A stretch of 7,813 nucleotides of DNA from an uncultured Oscillospiraceae bacterium (GCA_934623545.1 CAKTVN010000068.1:1-7813), one strand, 5' to 3'; positions 1 to 7,318 are shown, numbered from the stretch's first letter. Made by a program: numbers and translations. Notes: generated by a model from the letters alone, not told the origin.

Positions 1-125
1 CCCAGCGAAGCGGTTCGTGCGGGAAAAGGAGGAACAACGGAACGGACGAGATTTCGCGCTTGCGCGGAAGCGAGGGATGTGAAGTTTGTTCCGACGCAAA
101 CTCCCCCTTTGCCGTTTTCTTTTTA
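1..125. other. Left-edge region without a supported gene
   Basis: I find no confident gene here. On the plus strand a frame is open from the window edge (from base 2) to a TGA at 80-82. It encodes a charged tail ending in ARKRGM, which could be the C-terminus of a convergent gene. The other two plus frames are open as well, so openness alone means little. A 6-bp inverted repeat (AGTTTG at 83-88 with CAAACT at 97-102) and a pyrimidine-rich stretch (about 101-125) follow. Confidence 0.4.
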
Positions 126-135
126 CCGCCAGCGG

Positions 136-162
136 CTTTTTCTTTGCCGCGCAAAGAAAAAG
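136..162. repeat. Perfect 12-bp inverted repeat, pyrimidine/purine arms
   Basis: CTTTTTCTTTGC (136-147) and GCAAAGAAAAAG (151-162) are exact reverse complements around CGC. AGC (131-133) and GCT (165-167) can extend the stem past two G-G mismatches. A 4-bp palindrome, CCGC-CA-GCGG, abuts it at 126-135. There is no T-run after the stem on either strand, so I call it an inverted repeat and not a terminator. Confidence 0.7.
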
Positions 163-179
163 GGGCTGAAACGTATCCC

Positions 180-313
180 GCGCACTCCGGGCGCAAAAAA
201 GCCTCCCGCATCCTCCGGATGCGGTTCCCCGCGCCTGCGGCGCGGTATTATGCCCTCCGGGCATAAAAAAACCCGCGTCCTTCGGGCGCGGCAGCCTCTG
301 TGCCTGCGGCACA
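180..313. repeat. Array of six short hairpins with C-TNC-G tips
   Basis: Six consecutive palindromes share a 3-nt loop TNC closed by C-G. They are 180-194 (TCC, one A-G mismatch), 206-224 (TCC, perfect 8 bp), 229-245 (TGC, perfect 7 bp), 248-266 (TCC, perfect 8 bp), 273-291 (TTC, 8 positions with one T-G) and 299-313 (TGC, perfect 6 bp). Spacers are 11, 4, 2, 6 and 7 nt. The stems differ in sequence, so this is a repeated shape rather than a repeated sequence. One member doubles as the second addA terminator. No protein gene is evident here. Confidence 0.7.
265..291 (-). terminator. Second minus-strand terminator downstream of addA
   Basis: On the minus strand, CCGCGCCC and GGACGCGG form an 8-position stem with one C-A mismatch and a GAA loop (291-273). 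It is followed by G and then seven T residues (271-265). It lies about 40 nt beyond the first addA terminator and looks like a backup. Confidence 0.65.
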
Positions 314-329
314 CCCCCTCCAGGGTGAC

Positions 330-359
330 AAAAGCGCCGCCCTCTCGGGCGGCGCTTTT
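330..359 (-). terminator. Factor-independent terminator of addA (likely bidirectional)
   Basis: AAAAGCGCCGCCC (330-342) and GGGCGGCGCTTTT (347-359) are perfect 13-bp reverse complements around a TCTC loop. A strong GC stem is flanked by A and T runs on both sides, so it can end transcripts from either strand. The addA stop TAA (361-359) overlaps the foot of the stem. This is the nearest and clearest end signal for the addBA operon. Confidence 0.9.
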
Positions 360-3300
360 TATACCTCGACCGCGCTGTCGCAGTCAAAGAAATACAAATA
401 CTTCTCTTTGACCGGCAGGCAGAAGATCCGCCCCAGCGCCTGCGCGTAGGCGTTCAGCTGCGGCGTATAGTCCGCCGTCTTCCGCACCGGGTCGCCATAC
501 ACGCGGTCCGTCTTGAAATCCACAAGCACCAGCGCGCCATCCTCCTCCCAGAAGCAGTCTACAACGCCCTGTAACATGACCTGCTCGCCCGCAGCCGCCG
601 CGTCGTATGCGCCCGCGTCCGTCAGGATGGAGAATTTGAACTCGCGCTGGACCTTCTCCGCCGCAAGGATGCGTTTTCCGAACGGTCCGGAAAACAGGCG
701 CAAAATACGCTCGCAGTCGACCGCCTCTGCCTGCCGCGGCGTGAGAAAGCGCTCCCGCACCAGCCGCTCCAGCTCCTCCTGCACGCCGGCGGCGCTGACA
801 CAGCGCGCATAGCGCACGAACTGCATGAACAGATGCGTCGCGTTGCCCTTTTCCCGCCCGGTGAGCGCCTCGTCCGCACGGAAATGCGGTCGCCGCGCGG
901 GCGGTACTGCCGTGCGCAGAGCCGGCTCCGCCGCTTCCGCCGCCTCAAGGTCCAGCGTGCGTCCCTTGAGCTGTGTCGCCGTCAGCTTGGATGCAGCGCG
1001 CGCAGCGGCGGCATACGGATACCGATAGGCGATCTGCGCCTCCAGCTGCTCCATATCCGGCGCTCCGGAGGAACGATCGGCAAAGCGCCCGGCTTCCGGG
1101 CGATACGCCGCATGGAGCGTCTGTGCACTCTGGAACGTGACCTTCCATGCGTCCTCACGGACGTGGCTGACCGCGTTTTCCCCTGCCGCTGCAAACAGTT
1201 CGCCCGATTCCGTGCGCGCAAGCGCCGCCATCAGCACCCAGTCGCCCATGCAGATCGCCGACGCCGACACCTCCGGGCGCACCGGCTCGGTCAGCGCAGC
1301 GTTCCACTTTTGCAGCCGTGCCGTCAGCCTCGCCGCGCAGAACGTCATGATCAGCATCTCCCGCGCGCGCGTCATCGCAACATACAGCACGCGCATCTCC
1401 TCGGCGACGCTCTGGCGCACCTTCTTGAGCGCGATGGCATTCTTCGCCATGCCGGTGAAATACGAGCCGCTGTCCGCGTCCACGACGTTCGCACCGATCA
1501 GAAGCGCATCGTCCAGCAGCACCGGCGCGGCGCTGTCCTGCAAATTGAACTTTCTCGAAAGGTCCGCCAGCACGACGACCGGGAACTCCAGCCCCTTCGA
1601 CTTGTGGATGCTCATGAGCCGCACCGCGTCCGCGCCGGACGGCAGATCGGGCTGCGCAACGCCCTTCCCGCTCGCGCGCAGATCCGCAAGATAGCGGTCA
1701 AACTGCATCAGATCGCCGCCGTGCGCCGCCTCAAACTCCGCCGCGAGCGCCCGGAATGCGCGCAGATTTTCCGCCCGGCGCACGCCGTCCGGCAGGGAGG
1801 CATAAATTTCCTCCAAGCCGGTCGATCCCAAAATGTCGTCGATCAGGCTCCGCAGCGTCGTCTGCCGTGCAAACGCCCGCTCCGTTTCCAGCCAGCGCAG
1901 AAAGCGCGTCAGCTTCTCTCCGGGCGCGCTCAGGGCGCACAGGCAGTCGTACAGGTCCGATCCCCGGTCGCCGCTGCGCGCCTGCGCCAGCTCCTCGGGC
2001 GTAAAGGCGAAGACATGGCTCGCCATTGCCGCCGCCAGCGGGATATCCTGATGCGGATTGTCCAGGATCTGCAAGATCGCGCAGAACGTCTCTACCTCCG
2101 TCGTGTCGAGGATGCTCCCGCCGCGGTCGGTCACGCAGGCAATGCGGTATTTCGCCAGCGCCGCCGCGTACTGCGCCGCAACGCTCCCGGGCGAGTGTAC
2201 TAAAATCACGATATCGCCTGGTCTTACGGGGCGCAGCGTCCCTCCGTCCTCGATCTGTGTCCCCTCTGCGAGCAGGCGTGCGATGCGCGCGGCGACAAAC
2301 GCCGCCTCCTCCTCGCATTTTTCTGCCTTCTGTCCGTCTTCGTCGCGCTTGCCGTCCAGCTCCACGCAGTGCAGCTCGATCTTCGGCTGCGGCGCCGGAA
2401 GGAAGCTTCGCCCGTTTCGGAGCGCCTCCTGCTCGCCGTAGTCCAGCTCTGCCGCCTCGCGGCTCATGACCAGCGCGAACACATCGTTCACCGCACGCAG
2501 GATCTCCGGGCGGGAACGGAAATTCTCTGACAGGAGGATCTTTCTCGGCTCGCCTGCCGCCTGTGTGCCGCGCTCGGCGTAGGTCCTGTATTTTTCCAGA
2601 AAAATTTCCGGCTCCGCCAGACGGAAACGGTAGATCGACTGCTTGACGTCGCCCACCATGAAGCGGTTTTTCCCATCGCGGGAGAGCGCCTGAAAGATGC
2701 GCTCCTGTACAGCGTTGGAGTCCTGATACTCATCGACCAGAATTTCGCGGTATTTCGCGCCGATCTCCCGCGCCGCCTGCGTCGGAAGCGCGGTCCCCTT
2801 CTGGCACAGAAGGCGGATGGCCTCGTGCTCCAGATCGGAAAAATCCATCAGCTTCCGCCGCCGCTTTTCCTGCGCGTAGACCCGGTCAAAGCGCCGCAGC
2901 AGCTCCAGCAGCCCCCGGATGGGCTGCGCCGTCTTCGCAAGGTCGTCCATCACCTGTCCGGACGGCGCATAGAAGCACGCCAGCGCGTCCTTGAGCGCCT
3001 CGAGTGCGCCCGTGCGCGCCGCCTGGACCCGCTCCTTCAGCTCGGCATCCTCGGGCTTTCTGACCGCCGTAAGGGGCTCGAACCTCCGCGACCGTATCGT
3101 ATACGCCGCATCCCACGTTTCGCAGCGCGCCGCAGCCTCCGCAAGCTCAAGATTCTGACGGAACTTCGGGACATATTTTTCCTGTAGGACCGCGTCGCGC
3201 GCCATATCTTCGATCGCCGCGCGCAGTGTGCGGCTGACCCACGCCGCCGTGCTGCGCAGATGCTCCAGCAGATACGCGCCCCAAGGCGTCTGCTCTGCCG

Positions 3301-3925
3301 TCTGCCCCGGCGTGAAGTCATACGCCGTCTCGCACGCGCGCATCCACTGCTCCGGCTCCGCGCGGCAGCGCACTGCGTCATAAGTCGGCAGCAGCAGCTC
3401 CGCAAGTCCCCGGTCGTCGCGCCCATAGCCGAACGTGTCGATCAGCGGGCGCAGAGCGCTGTCCTCCGTCAGCTCCTGATAGCACTGCTCCAACAGCGTA
3501 TCCAGGACCTCCTGCCGCAGCGCAGCCGCCTCCTGCTCCTCCACCACGCGGAAGTCCGCCGGAATGTCCAGCGTATGCGCATAGTCCCGCAGCAGCGAGG
3601 CGCAGAAGGCGTGGACCGTTGAGATCTGCGCCAGATAGATGCGCGTCAGCTGGCGCTGCAAATGCACGTTTTCTCCGTCTTGCGCGAGGCGCACGGACAG
3701 CTCCTTCGCGATCTTGCCGCGCAGCTCCGCGGCAGCCGCCTTCGTATAGGTGATGATCAGAAAATCGTCCAGATCTGCCGGGTCCTTCTCCGCGCAGACC
3801 TGCGCCAGCAGCCGGTCGACCAGCACCTTCGTCTTTCCGGAGCCCGCCGCCGCCGAAACGAGCAGCGCCCCGCCCCGGTCCTCTACGACCGCCTGCTGCG
3901 CAGGGGTCAGCACGATCTCAGCCAT
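359..3925 (-). CDS. addA: ATP-dependent helicase/nuclease subunit A (AddA)
   Basis: AddA is the motor and one of the two nucleases of the cytoplasmic AddAB complex, which unwinds and resects double-strand breaks for RecA-dependent repair. The 1188-aa protein is close to the usual length of about 1200. It carries all the SF1A helicase motifs: LTPAQ Q-motif near residue 7, Walker A AAAGSGKT (25-32, K31), TYTKAAAAEL (59-68), STVHAF (102-107), Walker B DEYQD (398-402), GDVKQSIYRFR (425-435), ENFRSR (467-472), IHKSKGLEFP (773-782) and LYVAMTRARE (847-856, R853). The C-terminal RecB-type nuclease has H1031, D1123 in GVVDC, D1136 and K1138 in LVDFKTD, and Q1156/Y1160. I chose the ATG at 3925 because AGGGGAGG sits 7 nt upstream and the family's N-terminus aligns there. 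The longer frame begins at a TTG with no ribosome binding site. The gene overlaps the addB stop by 8 nt. I see no damage. Confidence 0.98.
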   Translation of the reverse strand: MAEIVLTPAQQAVVEDRGGALLVSAAAGSGKTKVLVDRLLAQVCAEKDPADLDDFLIITYTKAAAAELRGKIAKELSVRLAQDGENVHLQRQLTRIYLAQISTVHAFCASLLRDYAHTLDIPADFRVVEEQEAAALRQEVLDTLLEQCYQELTEDSALRPLIDTFGYGRDDRGLAELLLPTYDAVRCRAEPEQWMRACETAYDFTPGQTAEQTPWGAYLLEHLRSTAAWVSRTLRAAIEDMARDAVLQEKYVPKFRQNLELAEAAARCETWDAAYTIRSRRFEPLTAVRKPEDAELKERVQAARTGALEALKDALACFYAPSGQVMDDLAKTAQPIRGLLELLRRFDRVYAQEKRRRKLMDFSDLEHEAIRLLCQKGTALPTQAAREIGAKYREILVDEYQDSNAVQERIFQALSRDGKNRFMVGDVKQSIYRFRLAEPEIFLEKYRTYAERGTQAAGEPRKILLSENFRSRPEILRAVNDVFALVMSREAAELDYGEQEALRNGRSFLPAPQPKIELHCVELDGKRDEDGQKAEKCEEEAAFVAARIARLLAEGTQIEDGGTLRPVRPGDIVILVHSPGSVAAQYAAALAKYRIACVTDRGGSILDTTEVETFCAILQILDNPHQDIPLAAAMASHVFAFTPEELAQARSGDRGSDLYDCLCALSAPGEKLTRFLRWLETERAFARQTTLRSLIDDILGSTGLEEIYASLPDGVRRAENLRAFRALAAEFEAAHGGDLMQFDRYLADLRASGKGVAQPDLPSGADAVRLMSIHKSKGLEFPVVVLADLSRKFNLQDSAAPVLLDDALLIGANVVDADSGSYFTGMAKNAIALKKVRQSVAEEMRVLYVAMTRAREMLIMTFCAARLTARLQKWNAALTEPVRPEVSASAICMGDWVLMAALARTESGELFAAAGENAVSHVREDAWKVTFQSAQTLHAAYRPEAGRFADRSSGAPDMEQLEAQIAYRYPYAAAARAASKLTATQLKGRTLDLEAAEAAEPALRTAVPPARRPHFRADEALTGREKGNATHLFMQFVRYARCVSAAGVQEELERLVRERFLTPRQAEAVDCERILRLFSGPFGKRILAAEKVQREFKFSILTDAGAYDAAAAGEQVMLQGVVDCFWEEDGALVLVDFKTDRVYGDPVRKTADYTPQLNAYAQALGRIFCLPVKEKYLYFFDCDSAVEV

Positions 3926-6900
3926 GGTCCGACCTCCCCTCAAGCTTGCTCTCAAGCTCTTGCCAGAACTGCTCCGCCTTTACGGCGGCAATGTAGCGGT
4001 CATGATGCGCACAGGCGTCCTTGTGGCATGCCTGCGCGAACGCGCAGTACGAGCACGCCGAGTGCTTCGGTCCGCGCACGATGGGATTCGGCTCCACGCT
4101 GCCGGTCAGTATCGCGTCCGTCATCTCCGAGAGCGTCCGCTCTACGAACTGCTCAAGCTGCTTCATCTGCTCGCGCGTCGCAAGATCGCCGCTTCGCTCT
4201 CCCTTTTTGAGCTTGTACGGCAGATAGACCGGCGACTGCTCCGACGGCTCCATCGCCTGAAGCACTGCCTCGTCGTCCAGCAGCAGCCCCTTGCGGCGCT
4301 TGTGCTTCAGCCGGAGCTTCGCAAGCTCCTCGGCGCTCATGCCCGGGTCGATGCGCTCCATATCCTCGCGCGCCGGAACGTACAGCACCCCCGCCGGGAG
4401 GAGCCTGCGCCCGTAGCGCGCCTCGCCGTGCTCCTTGAGCGCGAAGAGGTAGATCAGCATCTGAAGCCCCTTTCCGAGAAGAAGCTCTGCATAATCAAAG
4501 TCCTTTGTGCCTGTTTTATAGTCTATGACGCGGTAATATGCCGCATTTTCTGTCTCATAGAGGTCGACCCGGTCCACAAAGCCGGAGACCATGCCGCCCC
4601 CGTGCGGCGCACGCACCTCCACCGGTGGCAGCTCGCCGCCACGTGCGAAGCTCAGCTCGCAGTCGCGCGGCTGAAAGCGCGAGATCTGAAGCTCGCGCGC
4701 CACGTCCTGCACCACAGCGAGGACCTCGCGCAGATTGCGCCCGTAGAGATAGGCAAAGCGCTCGCCGCGCCGCGGAAGGTCGGGAAGATAGGTCTGCGTA
4801 TAGACCTGCGCGTGCTCCTGCGCGAGCCGCAGGACCGCCGCCTCCTCTACGACCGCAAAGCCGCCGCGCTCCATGACCGCGCGCACCGTCTTTTCCAGCA
4901 CATAGTGGACAAAGGTGCCGAAGACCGGCGCGTCAAAGCGCGCCTGCTTCCATTCGCGCGCCTTCAGCCCGTCATACAGGAAAAACGCGTAGCGGCACGC
5001 CGCGAAGCGGTCGATGCGCGAGGCGGAAAGCGAGACCTGCGCCCCATAGAGCGCGCGGACCGTCTCCGGACAAACAGACGTAAAGTCATACGCGCCGTGC
5101 GCGCGCAGACGCTCGATCTCCCGCTTGAGCTCCGGCTGCTGCGGGACAGCGGTCGAGCCTCCCTGCACCAGCCTTGCCGCCGCGCCGCGCGCGTCGGCTG
5201 CATAGACGATCTCATCGTCCCGCGTCTCGCGCAGCGCCGGGAACAGGCGCTGCGTTCTGGTATAGAGCGACGACGGCTCATCGCCGCTGTAGCAGAGTGC
5301 GCAGCTATCCTGCGCCGCGCTCAGCGCAGCGTGGATCCAGCCCAGCTCGCGCTCCAGCTTCTGCTCCTGCGCGGGTGCGAGCGAAAGCCCCATCGTCAGA
5401 AGCTTCTGCCGCTCGTCGTCGGTAAACACGCCGAGTGACGGCGCATAGGATGGGAGCTTTCCCTCCTCCGCGCCAAGCGCGATCAGATGCTTCACGCGCA
5501 GATTGCGGAAGGAGTCCACCGCGCCGATCTGGATCTGATCGACCGTCGCCGGGATCGTCCCCACCTGATACTGCGACAGCAGCGTCCGAAACACATCCGC
5601 AAAGCGCCCCGGCTCCATCACACAGCGCCCCAGCACCTGATACATCTGCTCCATCGCGTCGACAAGGATGTCGTAAAGCTGCCGCGTCTGCTGCGCGCGC
5701 TGCGGCTCGCCGCCGCGTTCGAGCACCTGTGCCTGCCGCTCGAGCCGCTGCGCAAAGCCGAGCCCATCCAAAAACTCATCGAGCGCGCGTACCATCTCCC
5801 CCGCGTTTTTCGCCGCCTGCCAGCGCCGCCGCAGCGTCGCCAGCGGCGCGACCGCCTCCGCGCGCGCTGCCTCCAGCGTTTCCAGCTCGGCACGACTGTC
5901 GTCGTCCCATGCTGTTCCGTAGCCCGCCGGGTGCATCGTCCAGGGGGATTCCCACGCCATGCCGTGGATGCTCCAGACAAAGGCGTATTTTTCAAGCCGG
6001 TCGCAGGCGTCCGCCTCCAGCGGTCCGAAGCCGGACTTCAGAAACCGCAGCACCGGCACGTAATCATACCGCTCGACCGCCTCCATCGCCGCGAGGACCG
6101 CCGCGAAAAACGGGCGGCTCAGAATATCGTCGCTTCCCGCGAAATACGCCGGAAGCTGCATCCGCGCAAAGCCTGCGCGCAGCGCGGGCTCATACGCCGC
6201 GCGGTCGCTCAGGGCGATGCCGATGTCCCGGCAGCGGCAGCCCGCCTCCAAAAGCGCGCGCACGCGCCACTGCGCAAATTCGCACTCCTTTTCGGGCGAC
6301 GCGGCATGGTGCAGCCGCAGCGGCGCTTCCTGTGCCTGCGCCGGCTCCGCCCGCAGCGAAAACAGCCCGTCCAGCCACTGCGAAAGCGCCGCGTCGCGCT
6401 GAACCGTCGTCTCCGGATGCTCCGCACACACCGGGATGTTCCAGCGCGCGGCTTCCTTCTTCACCCACCTGAGCGTCTCCCCTGCCGAACGGAACGCCGC
6501 ACCGCCCCGCTCCACGGCGCTCAGCGTCAGAACCGTCTCCGGCGCGCGGCGCAGCAGCTCCGAGACGATCTGCCGCTCCACTGCTGTGAAGTCGCTGAAG
6601 CCATCCAGATAGAAGATATGCTCCGAGGCATAGTCCGTCTCCCGCAAAAGCGCCTGAAGGCGCTGAAGCCGCGTCACGGGGTCGCTGCGTCCGGTCTTGC
6701 AGACCGAGAGATAGCTCTCATAGAGGATCGACAGCTCCTCCAGCTTCTGCGCAAACTGCCCGCTCACGCGCTGCGCCGCCTCGCGCAGCGCCTCCGGCGG
6801 CAGGCAGTAGCTCAAAAACTCCTCCATCGCCGCGCCGAGCCGCTGCAAAAACTCCGTTTTCGTGCTCACGGCGGCGTAATATTTGAGCCGGGGGCGCACC

Positions 6901-7196
6901 TGCTCCGCCGCGAGATACACGCTGAGCAGCCGCCCGCCCTTGTCCAGATATTCCTCGCAGACGCCGCCGTAGAGCGAGAACATCCGGCTTGCCAGCCGCG
7001 TAAAGCTGAGCACCTCCGCATAACGGCTGATCGTGTCGCCGCCCGCGGCGCACAGCGCGCGCTCGGCTGCGTGGGAATACTGCTCCGGCACGATCAAAAT
7101 CTGCCCCCGCACCCCAGCCGCCGCGCGCTCGCAGATGCGCGCGATGAGCGCGTCTGAGCTGCGCAGCCGGTCCGCATCGAGCATCAGCTTCAGCAT
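3918..7196 (-). CDS. addB: ATP-dependent nuclease subunit B (AddB)
   Basis: AddB partners AddA, cutting the second strand and, in studied homologues, recognising Chi through an inactivated helicase fold. The 1092-aa product is slightly shorter than B. subtilis AddB. The central region has the conserved GAEEGKLP segment (575-582). The nuclease domain has H764, D875 in GFVDRVD, D892 and K894 in IDYKTG, and Q912/Y916. The Fe-S staple cysteines are C734, C1048, C1051 and C1057, with the same C-x2-C-x5-C spacing as in B. subtilis. Oddly, the N-terminal Walker A loop found in most AddB proteins is absent: residues 8-15 read ADRLRSSD where GRSGSGKT would align, with no length change. I chose the ATG at 7196 because GGAGG lies 8 nt upstream and the usual short N-terminal strand begins there. 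The extra 42 codons upstream run through the promoter and terminator. It is the first gene of the addBA operon. Confidence 0.97.
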   Translation of the reverse strand: MLKLMLDADRLRSSDALIARICERAAAGVRGQILIVPEQYSHAAERALCAAGGDTISRYAEVLSFTRLASRMFSLYGGVCEEYLDKGGRLLSVYLAAEQVRPRLKYYAAVSTKTEFLQRLGAAMEEFLSYCLPPEALREAAQRVSGQFAQKLEELSILYESYLSVCKTGRSDPVTRLQRLQALLRETDYASEHIFYLDGFSDFTAVERQIVSELLRRAPETVLTLSAVERGGAAFRSAGETLRWVKKEAARWNIPVCAEHPETTVQRDAALSQWLDGLFSLRAEPAQAQEAPLRLHHAASPEKECEFAQWRVRALLEAGCRCRDIGIALSDRAAYEPALRAGFARMQLPAYFAGSDDILSRPFFAAVLAAMEAVERYDYVPVLRFLKSGFGPLEADACDRLEKYAFVWSIHGMAWESPWTMHPAGYGTAWDDDSRAELETLEAARAEAVAPLATLRRRWQAAKNAGEMVRALDEFLDGLGFAQRLERQAQVLERGGEPQRAQQTRQLYDILVDAMEQMYQVLGRCVMEPGRFADVFRTLLSQYQVGTIPATVDQIQIGAVDSFRNLRVKHLIALGAEEGKLPSYAPSLGVFTDDERQKLLTMGLSLAPAQEQKLERELGWIHAALSAAQDSCALCYSGDEPSSLYTRTQRLFPALRETRDDEIVYAADARGAAARLVQGGSTAVPQQPELKREIERLRAHGAYDFTSVCPETVRALYGAQVSLSASRIDRFAACRYAFFLYDGLKAREWKQARFDAPVFGTFVHYVLEKTVRAVMERGGFAVVEEAAVLRLAQEHAQVYTQTYLPDLPRRGERFAYLYGRNLREVLAVVQDVARELQISRFQPRDCELSFARGGELPPVEVRAPHGGGMVSGFVDRVDLYETENAAYYRVIDYKTGTKDFDYAELLLGKGLQMLIYLFALKEHGEARYGRRLLPAGVLYVPAREDMERIDPGMSAEELAKLRLKHKRRKGLLLDDEAVLQAMEPSEQSPVYLPYKLKKGERSGDLATREQMKQLEQFVERTLSEMTDAILTGSVEPNPIVRGPKHSACSYCAFAQACHKDACAHHDRYIAAVKAEQFWQELESKLEGRSDHG
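3933..3940 (-). promoter_or_regulatory. Shine-Dalgarno site of addA
   Basis: AGGGGAGG on the minus strand ends 7 nt before the ATG at 3925 and lies inside the last codons of addB. It decides the addA start against the longer TTG-initiated frame. With the ATGGCTGA stop/start overlap it suggests translational coupling, which would keep the two subunits near equal amounts. Confidence 0.85.
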
Positions 7197-7204
7197 CGCC
7201 GTCC

Positions 7205-7210
7205 CCTCCG
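7205..7210 (-). promoter_or_regulatory. Shine-Dalgarno site of addB
   Basis: CGGAGG on the minus strand, 8 nt before the ATG at 7196, fixes the addB start. The next in-frame ATG, 4 codons later, has no comparable site. Confidence 0.8.
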
Positions 7211-7231
7211 TTCCTTTCTCATGTTTTTTAC

Positions 7232-7260
7232 AGTATAGCACAAAAAAGCGCACAGGAAAA
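7232..7260 (-). promoter_or_regulatory. Probable sigma-A promoter of addBA (extended -10)
   Basis: Reading the minus strand, TGCTATACT (7240-7232) is an extended -10 element with 5 of 6 matches to TATAAT. Seventeen nucleotides upstream is TTTTCC (7260-7255), a poor -35, so the TGn extension would carry much of the recognition. Transcription would start near 7225, giving a leader of about 28 nt before addB. The -35 overlaps the U-tract of the preceding hairpin. The call rests on consensus matching only. Confidence 0.6.
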
Positions 7261-7286
7261 GGCAGAAGCCAGATATGACTTCTGCC
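7255..7286 (-). terminator. Probable terminator after the MazG-like gene
   Basis: In the minus-strand RNA, GGCAGAAG pairs perfectly with CTTCTGCC (7286-7279 with 7268-7261). The stem can extend by a U-G and a C-G pair, leaving a 6-nt loop. It is followed at once by UUUUCC. The wobble extension exists only in the minus-strand transcript, which fits termination in that direction. The short U-run suggests moderate strength, so some readthrough into addB is possible. Confidence 0.55.
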
Positions 7287-7287
7287 C

Positions 7288-7318
7288 GCGCTTTTCAAAA
7301 ACACTTTTTGAAAAGCGC
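7288..7318. repeat. Perfect 14-bp inverted repeat with CAC spacer
   Basis: GCGCTTTTCAAAAA (7288-7301) and TTTTTGAAAAGCGC (7305-7318) are exact reverse complements separated by CAC. The outer four pairs are G-C and the rest mostly A-T. It lies between the MazG-like stop and the next hairpin, 51 nt or more upstream of the addB -10. The T-runs are inside the arms rather than after them, so it is not a textbook terminator. It could be an operator-type palindrome or part of a composite termination region. Confidence 0.75.

Noticed and set aside
2..82. C-terminal end of a plus-strand gene entering from the left edge
   Set aside because: The frame is open and its charged tail is plausible, but all three plus frames are open here and 26 codons match no family I recognise. 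It is kept only as a note in the left-edge entry.
180..313. CRISPR array
   Set aside because: The palindromes differ in sequence, and the spacers are 2-11 nt and irregular. No direct repeat of 23-40 bp and no cas gene is present.
60..411. Plus-strand short frames across the left spacer and into the addA 3' end
   Set aside because: They run through the hairpins and terminator and into antisense addA, have no ribosome binding site, and encode Arg/Pro-rich sequence of no known type.
833..7157. Long plus-strand open frames opposite addA and addB (about 456, 562 and 556 codons)
   Set aside because: They are antisense to two proteins with complete family motifs. Their products are low-complexity, Arg-, Leu- and Ala-rich, with no recognisable domain. 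GC-rich third positions explain the absence of stops.
7190..7222. Ten-codon leader frame (ATG at 7222, TGA overlapping the addB start)
   Set aside because: Its ATG would lie only a few nucleotides from the predicted transcription start with no ribosome binding site. The Arg-rich peptide is simply the purine-rich addB ribosome-binding region read in another frame.
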